Shown here in pieces: positions 1 to 9,100 of a stretch of 13,575 nucleotides of DNA. The stretch covers positions 1 to 13,575 of the forward strand of contig JANBPK010000917.1 in the NCBI GenBank assembly GCA_027579435.1, given 5' to 3'. The notes beneath the pieces were generated by a model. It made no database searches. It saw only the letters and a program-made list of their open reading frames with translations, and had not been told where the DNA came from. How positions within the stretch are numbered: position 1 is the first letter of the stretch; each line of letters opens with the position of its first letter. Position numbers and translations under genes: made by a program. The stretch comes from Candolleomyces eurysporus. Its lineage: Eukaryota; Basidiomycota; Agaricomycetes; Agaricales; Psathyrellaceae.

Positions 1-1698
1 AAGAGATGATCAGCTGTCGTACGAGAAGAGAGCTGCAGAGTGGCGGGAACNATGGAGTAACAGAGGAGGAGAAAGCTCGGTAGGTCGCCCCTTGCACCCC
101 GAGTTCCCTGCTCTGACCCGAGCATCCGATTTTCCTTAGATTGGCAGAGAAGGACTTGGTCCCTTATGTGGAACGCTTTTGCCACACAATGTTCAAACAT
201 CTTGGTGTTCGGGTTGCAGTTCTTTGTGGTCGGGTGAACCTGTCGGGTGAACTTCGAGTCTGTGAGTGCATTCCCTGCAAACACCGGTCTTTCAAGCTAA
301 ACTTCGAGGTAATCAGCAATGCTTGATTTCAATCAGGACTTTGGTGGTGTTGGCTTCAAGCAGAACAACCGTGAGGCAATCAAGAACACGGGTGTCATGC
401 CACTCTGGGCCAAGTACAATGCATCTGTTATGGGGCTGTCGTCCAACCCATATGAAGTTCCATGGGAGTTGAAGGTGAACGGGTATGGGGAGCCCCTTCT
501 CAAGGACCTGATGAATATTCCAGATTTGTATCAACGGTGGATCTCTCTCCCAAAGACTCTGAGAGCCTTCATCAAGGGCCACTACGGTGAGTCTGTTGAA
601 ATCTTTGCATAGGTTACGCTGACGACTCGGTGACTAGCCTGTGCATCTGGACGCAATTCTAGCAAAGTAAGACCCCCATGGGGTGAGATGTTCAAGCGAC
701 CCCGATCTTTCTTCTCGGCCGACCATGTTCCCGACAAATATCTCCCCATTTTTCGTGATCCATCCAAAGTTGATGTTGACTTGGTGGAGGAGTTGTTAAA
801 TCTTTTTTACAGCAAGCAGAAGGAAGGGAAGACTGCTTTTGAGTTTCATAGCTATCTTGGTTCGAAGGGGGTCTTCAATCCACGCCTTCCTTGAGAGGCC
901 ATTCAGGCCTCTTCAGCTGAGGATGGTGAGCTCACCCCCCTCCCAAAGCCTAAGCCTAAGAAAAGGGCACAAAAGGCCAAGAAGCCATCGCCAACACAGC
1001 CAACAGCTGCCCAGAAAAATCACCAAAAGGCGGAGTTGGATGGAGCGGGTGAGAAGGTCAAGCTTGATACCCCTACCCCCACGGTAGCCCCAATCGTCCA
1101 GGTGCCAGCTACCCCTGCTCTAGATGACGAGGCCGATTGGGAGGACGTCTTGCCGCAGGTCCCGGTTTTGAAGCCCACGCGTATTCCTGCCCGAAAAAAG
1201 GCGGTCGTTCTGGACAGTGATGGTGATACTGCCGACCTTCGTTCACTCTCTGCTCCAGCAACTCCGATGGAATCCATGCCCAACAAGCCGCCCAGGCTTC
1301 TGATCCAATCCATGCTGGCTGCAGTGGAGTCCAGCCCTCTCCAACCTATTTTTTCTCCAACCAAACAAAAGACTCGCCGCAAGGCACAACAAACTCTGAC
1401 CATGCAATCCTCTGCAACTCCACTTCCTGCTGCTGATGCCACACCACCTCCAATTACTCCTCCGACCATTGATAGCCCCATCAACATTCCACAAAGTGTT
1501 CCTGCTGCAAAGCGCAAAGCTTCCAAGCGTGGTACAACCAAGGTGGCGAAAGGGCAGGAACCAGTTGGGGGCTCCTCTGCCGCAGCAGCAAATCCATCCT
1601 CGTCGGCCGAGGAGAAGGCCCTTCTTGCAGACGCAGCATCGCTCGGAGCGTTGGAGATGGGAAAGAGAGTTTGTAAGCCTAGGATAAGAGATTCATAG
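1..1698 (+). CDS. Multi-exon hypothetical protein, 5' partial, with a frame break and an in-frame stop
   Basis: I do not recognise the family. My splice model joins 1-79, 140-261, 317-586 and 638-1698. The introns are 80-139 (GTAGGT...TTAG, branch CTGAC), 262-316 (GTGAGT...CAG) and 587-637 (GTGAGT...CTAG, branch CTGAC), and the frame stays open across all three junctions. The front half is a mixed, globular-looking sequence. The back half (about 900-1695) is rich in Pro, Ala, Ser and Lys and looks disordered, ending in a basic CKPR stretch before TAG. Two defects are visible. The N at 51 shifts the frame, and reading past it as a spurious base joins two good coding stretches. TGA at 892-894 interrupts a frame that otherwise continues for about 270 codons. 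The stop could be real (a decayed gene) or lie in a weak intron such as 860-916 (GTTCGA...TTCAG, 57 nt). The true start lies left of the window. Confidence 0.65.
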
Positions 1699-1824
1699 CA
1701 GATTCCACTTCATACCTATTACCTTCAAATGTATATTGATTCCTCCGGTTACTTCACTCCCCATTTCTGTCTTGGTCTAACGGGTGCACAGGTAGATTTC
1801 CATTCAGAGTATATTACATTGTGA

Positions 1825-1830
1825 AATAAA
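1825..1830 (+). terminator. Poly(A) signal for the upstream plus-strand gene
   Basis: An exact AATAAA lies about 127 bases past the TAG at 1698, in the 149-bp gap between two convergent genes. Its position suits a 3' UTR signal. A single hexamer in AT-rich DNA is weak evidence. Confidence 0.35.
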
Positions 1831-1847
1831 AGAAAAACTCGGGCTGG

Positions 1848-2763
1848 TCAACAGTCTTTGATCCCCCACTTCCTCAAGAACGCCTTGTCCGGACAAATAT
1901 GGTCCTTGCACTCTTTGAAGGGTACGGCAAGGTTAAAGTCAATAATTGTGAGCTTGCCGTGGGCATCAATCATGACGTTGTCGGGTTTGATGTCATGGTG
2001 GTGCCACCCGAGCTCGTGCATCGGCTTGACAATTCCGTTATAGAGGTTGTTGCTGCGTTTGTCAGCCAAAATTTCTGAGTGAATAAGAAAAATCAACTCA
2101 CACAATGGACTTATCGAAATTCTGGAGAGGGGCTCCATGATACGTCATCACAAGGAAGGGGACAGGGGATGCCCAAGGCCTGGCAGCAGTTGTGCCGTGA
2201 GCAATGAGAGAAGGGGAATGCTCCATCGATGCAAGGCCTTGCAAGGCCTTGAGCTCCCTCTCAAATCCACTCTCCTCCAAAGCATACTTGATAACAAACC
2301 CCCATTTTTGATAGAGGCAGATCGTCGCGGAATCCCGATACATGATTGAGTCGGGAGGGAGAGGTGCGTGAATGAAGTGAGTCCAGTCGCTTCTGTAAGA
2401 CATTTTAAGAGCACATACATAACTGAAATGTGAAAGCCACTCACAAATTAATGATTGACGAAACGGTGACTGGACTGGTATCAAATGACTTGATGAATTT
2501 GAACGCGAGCTGGGGTCCAAGAAGGTTGAATGAACAAGAGAGCGAGTACTGGAGTATCTTCTTGATTGGCCTGAGGATTGACCCGAGAGCTCCCAATGGC
2601 TTCTGAGAACCAAGGGTCCAAGACTCATCTGGACAAAGCGTTGTTAGACAGCATTTCTCGCATGGTAATGCGAGTCCTGCAGTGCTACAGCTACAAGTAG
2701 GGAGAGTATGTTGTTGAGACATACCGTTATACAGGGATCGACTAGTTGGTGATGCTTGAGGGA
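1848..2763 (-). CDS. Compact protein-kinase-like gene, four exons, 5' end cut by an LTR
   Basis: A likely protein-kinase-fold protein. My model on the minus strand uses exons 2725-2763, 2445-2628, 2102-2392 and 1848-2052. The introns are 2629-2724 (GTATGT...CTAAC...CAG, 96 nt), 2393-2444 (GTGAGT...ACAG, 52 nt) and 2053-2101 (GTGAGT...CTGAC...CAG, 49 nt). All junctions keep one frame. Kinase landmarks appear in order: FVIK (the ATP-binding Lys, 2281-2304), a Glu in FEREL, a hinge-like PFLVMTY, catalytic loop HHHDIKPDN (1977-2003) and the metal-binding triplet as DFN rather than DFG (1932-1940). No Gly-rich loop is obvious, and the protein stops about 30 residues after DFN, so most of a standard C-lobe is absent. 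That shortness may be natural for this fungal family or may be truncation. No ATG is available in frame in the first exon: a TAG lies just inside the adjoining LTR. The original 5' end was therefore probably removed or displaced by the insertion. Confidence 0.7.
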
Positions 2764-2801
2764 TGTACTACTGACTTTGCTTAATAGAAAGTGCTTCGAG
2801 C

Positions 2802-2807
2802 TTTATT
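2802..2807 (-). terminator. LTR poly(A) signal AATAAA
   Basis: An exact AATAAA on the minus strand sits about 20 bases downstream of the TATATAAA box and inside the 3' LTR, the usual order for LTR transcription start and 3' processing signals. Confidence 0.45.
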
Positions 2808-2824
2808 CGTACTAAACTACATGG

Positions 2825-2832
2825 TTTATATA
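2825..2832 (-). promoter_or_regulatory. LTR TATA box
   Basis: TATATAAA on the minus strand within the LTR, followed by AATAAA. A second candidate, TATAAATA at 3008-3015, lies closer to the LTR start. Which one drives transcription cannot be read from sequence. As transcription proceeds toward lower coordinates, this box points at the adjoining kinase-like gene. Confidence 0.45.
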
Positions 2833-3070
2833 CTACTCGAATATGTGACTGTAACGTCACACAAAGTCACCTAGTGGTCTGTGCACATTGGATGACTGAG
2901 CATTGCGTGCTTAAGGTGCAATACTGACACCATTATGACGCTTTGCTCTAGAAGCTGAACCTAGAATACTACTAGACCTACTATGTACCGAGTTTACTGC
3001 GTAATTCTATTTATAGAGGTTTATGTAATAAGCGCCATGGAACAGGCGTCTATTTCACATAAGTTCAACA

Positions 3071-3082
3071 CTCCCCTTCGCG
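3071..3082 (-). other. Polypurine tract (plus-strand primer site)
   Basis: The minus strand reads GCGAAGGGGAG immediately before the LTR start TGTTGAAC. A purine run abutting TG is the classic plus-strand priming site. It lies about 40 bases after the polyprotein stop codon at 3120-3122, typical spacing for a copia element. Confidence 0.75.
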
Positions 3083-3119
3083 TTCTATTCCACAGTGAAT
3101 AGTTAAGCGCCTATCAAGC

Positions 3120-6100
3120 TTAGTGAAATACTAGGCCTAATGACTTGCGGAATGTTTCAAACTTAACCCTACCAAGGGGTTTAGTAAAGATGTCCGCTGG
3201 ATTTTCGTCGGTCGGGATGTAGAATAAGCTCACTCGCTTTTCTTCTACATACTCCCTGATCTTGTGATATCGTACTTCAATATGTTTAGTACGCTTTTCC
3301 ATTACTGGATTTGAGGCGTTAAAAATAGCGCCCTGATTATCAACGTAGATCGGTGTGGGAGCTTTCATTGGGAACCCTAATTCTCCCAAGAGTAGCCGAA
3401 GCCATGCCACTTGCTTCACACAATCAAACAGGGCCATATACTCGGCTTCTGTTGATGACGTAGCTATTGACTTTTGGGTGAATGATTTCCAAGAAACCGC
3501 GCCGCTTGCGAGGAGAACTAGGTTGCCCGTTTGGGAGAGCCTGTGCGTAGGATCCTGGGCATAGTCAGCATCGGTGTAAGACTCAAGGCCAAAGGCCATG
3601 CCCCTGCGTCCTTCGTAAACTAAAGAATAGTTACGTGTACCCGCCAAATATTTCATTATGTAAAGAGCCTTAGATAAGTGCTCTTCGGTCGGGTTGGCGC
3701 AGTGCTGTGCCATTTTGGTAACAGCGTAGGCGATATCGGGTCGTGTTCCTAGCATCAAGTAGAGCAAGGATCCGATCACTGATTGATACTTGCGCGTTAG
3801 CGTCAAGTTGTTTGGCCCTGTATGCTTTGAAGGATAATATCCTTCAACCATGGGAGTCCTTGCCGCTTTAGCATTAGTCATGCCGAAGCGTTCTAGAACC
3901 TTTTCAAGATAAACGGATTGATCAAGACTAATCTTATCTCCGTCTACTTTGATGCGCATGCTGAGAAACTCGGTCGGCGTTCCGAGATCTCGGCATTCCC
4001 ATTTTAGCATGAACTCGGCCTTTTTCTCGTCAGCAAGGGATTTCTTCCCAAAGAAGATGATGTCATCTACGTAAGCGATTAAGATGACAACCCCCTGATC
4101 AGAGCGGAATATGAATATCCCAGAGTCTGCGTTGAGGCGCACGAAGCCCATTTTCTTTACAGACTTTTCAAGCTCTTGCCACCACGCACGAGCGGCTTGC
4201 TTGAGGCCATAGATGGCCCGGCGGAGACGGTAGACCTTCCGTTCCTGACCCTTTTGATGAAAGCCTTCGGGTTGTTCCATATAGATTTCTTCATCAAGCT
4301 TTCCATAGAGAAATGCTGTTTTTACGTCAACGGCTGTCATGTACCATCCATAAATGGCAGCAAGCGCGAAGACGAAACGAACACTCTCATACCTGACAAC
4401 AGGTGAGAATAAAGCTTCGAAATCTATTCCCTCGATCTGAGAGAACCCTTTGGCCACATACCGGGCCCTTTTACGTCCGTCGGACTTAATATCAAAGACC
4501 CATCTGCCTTTGATTGCCTTTCTCCCATGTGGGAGTTCGACGAGATCGAAGACTCGGCGTCCTTTGAGAGCATCAATCTCCTCGGACATTGCCTTTCTCC
4601 ATTCTCCTTTTTCGGCTTCAGGTAGCCGTTGTAAATCTCGAAAGGTCCAATCGCGTGGACTTTTGTTGGGAAGTTTGCCAGAATCCATTTCTGGAACTGC
4701 CTGGGCTAGCAGAAAATTGGCAAAATCTCTCCCCCCATCACGGACTAGGTCTGCAACAGTAGCTTTCTGTTGCTGTTCCTTTGCTTTTGCCCGTTTACCT
4801 CTCCTCATTACCCTGTTCCACTTCTTTTTCCCGTATTCTTTGATGACATAATCCCGAGTTAAGGTTTTATTCATATTCTCGGAATCCCAGGAAGTGTCAG
4901 TTCCTGGTGTGTCACTTCCTCCGGGAGAAGTGTCAAGATCATCGACTTCGCCATAAGGTATCTCAGGGAGAGGTACATTCTCTGGAAGCGGTGGTGCAGA
5001 ACTCGGGCCGGGATTCCCTTTTTCTTTCTGCTTAGGCTTGGGAGGTGCTTTTGCTTTCTCACCAATAGCCTTAGACCACGATTTTTCCCCTGATACCTCA
5101 CGCAATATCTGCGTGGGTGCTTTCGATTCACCGTAGACGTTTCCTGGTCGAGTGGGAGGTTTTACCTGGCGGCCGGAGCGTCTAGGCTCCCCCTGAGGTC
5201 TAGCCTCGGGTATCTCGGCGGGCCGTTCAGGCAGATCGTCAGCGTTCCCGTTCCCGTCGGAAGGGGGCGACTGATCTCTTTGATGATGGGGATGAGTGAA
5301 ATCTTTCTTCCGAGTTCTGGTGAAAGATTCTTCCTCAGAGAATTCTGATGGTTCGTCGTCTGATTTGTCATGAGATTCCTTAGTTTTNACCGAAGTATAT
5401 TTCGGTAACTTGAAATCTTTAGACTTGGGAAAGGCTTGTTCATCNAACATNGCCTTGGTTCCTATTTGCACCGTNTTATCCGCGATACGCATAAAAAGGA
5501 ACCCTTTAACCCCTTTNCTATTGCCTAAATAGATCATGGGTCTNGCCTTCGGACTTAATTTATTCCGTCGGCTTTCNGGANTAACCCGTACCCATGCNAG
5601 GCAACCGAAAACNCGTAAGTGTGATACATCAGGAGCTTCTTTGTANAGAAGTTCATACGGAGTCTTAAAATCTAACCTCTGTATCGGAGTTCGATTGTAG
5701 ACATGTACCGCATGTTCCACCGAGAATTCCCACCAGGACTGTGGAATACTAGCGTAATGCCGCATGGCTTCCGCTTTGTCCATTATTGTCCTGTTCAATC
5801 GTTCAGCCCTCCCATTTTGTTGAGGAGTCCTCGGCGCTGAGGCCAGCTCCTTNATCCCAAGCTCTTTGAGCAAGTTATCAAAGGCGCGAGACTTGTATTC
5901 TCCCCCGAAATCGGTCATCAGACCTTTGATGTCGGAGTTGAATTGCGTCTTGACCATAGCAACAAAGTGCCGGAATGACTTAATCGCGTCATCCTTGGTC
6001 TTTAACAACGTAATCCAACAATAAGAAGAGAAGTCGTCAAGGAAGCTGATAAAGTATTTANACTTATGATACGATTTGATCGGGAATTCCTTAAGATCAG

Positions 6101-9100
6101 AATGAATTTTCTCAAAGAGATGCTTAGCTCGAGTAGAGCTNGGAGGAAATGATGCTGACGTCATTTTTCCTTCCGCGCATCCGGAACAAAGTCCNGGTTC
6201 TTTGGGAATNTTCAGATCTTTNGGGAAATTCTTNGTGAACTTNGAAGCTTTCCTGAGAACATCCACTGAGGGGTGTCCCATCCGCTGATGCCAAGTTTCA
6301 TACTTAGCAGAATACACGACTGTGTGGGCGTTAAAATGGTCNACNGGGTTAGNNTTTACCGGTAGAGTCCTATANACGGTCCGCCCATGAGAGTATGGNA
6401 CAGCCTCTAAACTAGGCTGTCCATTCTCATCGAATAGAACGATCGCAGATTGATCGCCCATCATCGTATGACCGTTCTGAAGGAACCACCCTAGCGACAA
6501 GAGTTTCTCCTTGAAGCTAGAGACGTAGAAAACAGGATGGAGACGGATCACACNTTTCTTCCCACCGATATACATGGCTAGGAAACTTGTTCCTTTGCCT
6601 TCTATCGNAATAGACGAAGTTGCCGTAGTAACTCCTTTTCCCTCGATGACTTGATAATCAACGAGATCTTGTCTATTATTGGTGAANTGTTGACTTGCTC
6701 CAGAATCAACTATCCATCCTTTGNTTTTCTCACTCNCACTACTATCTGCACGCAGAACCAGGTATTCTATTTCAGCACTTATACAGGCGAAGAATACACT
6801 ACTACTACTGCTATGACTAGTCACCNCTGTAGAAGTTTGCGTNAATGATAGTNNTGAANGAGGAGANAAAGACTNGTACCTTCCCATGATAGAGTCCTCG
6901 CTGCAGTCCTGTCGATACTGCATTTCATCGTAAGTGAANGTGCCGACNGTCTGCTTCATCACTTCGTTCCACATCTTGCTTTCAGGAAGCCATAACCAGT
7001 AATACCCCTTTCGGGGTTCCGATATCGGCTTCTTACCGTAGTCAAGATACAGACCCGTGTTTCGGTACACGGCCACATACTCTTCGGGCTTAATAAAGCC
7101 GCCTTCTGGTTGCATGTCGANNTTNTCGACAATTTCCCCATAGGAATCCGGGCNAAACCGAATGGTTTTCCCCTTATGGAATCCCTTTTTATGGTCATCC
7201 CAGAAGTCGTTGAGTTGGCCGGTGATCCAAAAGGATCTCTTCCACACGGTCTCAATNATCTCGTTAGTCTCCATATCNTCCTTATACCANACCTTCCCAG
7301 GTACGACNTTAGTTTCGTCNTANCCAGTGCCNAACTTTTCCACGAGGAATGGACTATCCACAAAGGGCATNGTCNNNAATTCTTCGTAGGTNAGNTCNGG
7401 CATTGCGGAAGGGCCGTGGGTNCCTAGTCTNGGCTTCTCTGTGCGACCAAAGTCAGCNACAATAGAAGNNTCNANNTTATCGGACTTACTATTCGGTTCT
7501 TCAGAGTCTTGCGAAAGAGATCTNGATCTCTTGCGACTTCCTGGTACCGAACANATGGAGACTGCATCTTCATCTTCGTCTTCCGTAAACAAGGCCTCAT
7601 CCCTTGCTTCTNTCTCCTGCATCTCNACCATGGCNACTTCATCAGTCGGAGCCATTTGCTCNTCAGAATCGAAGTTTGCTCTTTCGAGCGTCTTCATTGT
7701 CTCGGTGGTTTTAACCACCTCGAGGGATTCTGCNACCTTGCGGGATTTCTCCACGCATGGATATACTGATGGGGGTGTTTCCTTTTGNTGGACCGGCGAA
7801 TTTTCGGCGACAGTCCTGGAAATNGCCCCTCTACCGCTAATAAGAGTAACGGTAGATTTTGCCTTGGGAGGCGGNCGAGGATCGGTTGANTTCTTGGAGT
7901 TNCCTCCGCGNAGTCGTGGNAGTCCGATCGTATANTTCGGGNTATANCCCGAACTGGAAGCAATNGGNACCTTGGGAATCTTNGAATANGGNGTCCCAAG
8001 ATCGTCAGTCACTCCTGGGATAACCCTAGGAGGAGACGCAAGAGGAGGGAAGGCGAAGTGAGANCGGAAATCGGGGGTGTGAACGGCGTCGTAATGCGCC
8101 TGGGAACGAGCCGGATCATACTCTAGAGAGTTGATCGGCGGTTGGACTTCGAATGGGAGTGCGAAAGGGTTGTTCTGATAAGAACTCCCCTTAGAGGTAG
8201 TCTTCTTGCCGATGGGAATAGCCATTTNGGCAAGGTTTTTCTGGATGCGTTTGAAGTTGNGCTCCTCCGGCGACATTTTGTCAGCGACAGAGGAGGTGGT
8301 GGTGGCAGGCTGAATGCGATCAGCTAGGGAAAGGGATGCGAAAAGATTGTCCGCATTAGGAGCGTCCGACTCAGAGTCGGAACCAGTATCGGCAGCGTTG
8401 GCCTTAGCCTTGCCTTTGCCCTTTCCTTTCTTGGAACGGCCGGCACGCTGTCGCTTCTCCTTCTTCTGTTGTTGCTGCTGCTGCGGTTGATCCGCGCGCT
8501 GCTTAGAAGAGGAGGCAGTTGGTTGCGTAGCCTTCTGCTGCTGGTGGAAAAGGGGAGCATTCCCCTTCCGCTGGACAGCGGAGATGCGGTTAGCCAGGGC
8601 TTTCTTGCCCGGCTTTTGCTTTCTTTCCCACTCCGTAAGCATATAGGACTTGACCTTATCGACGGTCAATTCCTTTTTGTTGATATCGGCCACCATAAGC
8701 GGCACGATGTTGGAATAGGCTGGCGGCATGGTAGCAACCAGCTGCATAGCCAAGATCTTCTCCGGGATTTCCACGGAGGCGGCCTTCATCTTACTGACCA
8801 ACAGGTCCCAGTGTGTGAATTCCTTCTGCGGACTCTGGGAACCTGGAATGGAGAACTTATACCACTCGCAAAACCAAGAAAAGATCTGCGAGTCGGAGGT
8901 TGCTCCATAGGCGGTCTTTAGATCGGCCCAGATCTTAGGAGCGTCCGACTTCATGTGGTCGTTCCTAAGATCCTCCCGGATCTTGAGAAGGATAAGGCCT
9001 TTAGCCGAATCGGACTTCTCATTCCAAGCCTCCAACTTTTCACCGTCGGTAGGCTTGGTGATCTTTCCATCAACAATCTGCCACATGCTCTTACTAAGGA

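Larger units (their letters stand above)
2764..3070 (-). repeat. 3' LTR of the Ty1/copia element
   Basis: In element orientation it opens TGTTGAACTT directly after a polypurine tract and ends GTAGTACA, giving TGT...ACA termini and 307 bp, a normal size for copia LTRs. It carries two TATA-like sequences (3008-3015 and 2825-2832) and an AATAAA downstream of the second. The right border, set by the polypurine tract, is firm. The left border is inferred from the TG/CA rule and from where the kinase exon loses its frame. No second copy exists in the window to confirm it. Confidence 0.65.

Noticed and set aside
1020..1541. 173-codon minus-strand frame
   Set aside because: Antisense to the Pro/Ala-rich exon; low-complexity shadow without motifs.
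2098..2628. Unspliced 176-codon frame as the kinase start
   Set aside because: Its upstream part is Ser-rich and lacks kinase-like character. Splicing 2393-2444 connects the kinase frame to a better coding frame.
2712..2717. TGTTGA as an alternative left LTR end paired with TCAACA at 3065-3070
   Set aside because: It falls inside the 96-nt kinase intron and would place the donor and first exon (2724-2763) inside the LTR. The TGT/ACA border at 2764 explains more.
8469..8921. 150-codon plus-strand frame, with a similar 133-codon one at 4450-4851
   Set aside because: Shadows of the gag and integrase-RT linker coding strand.
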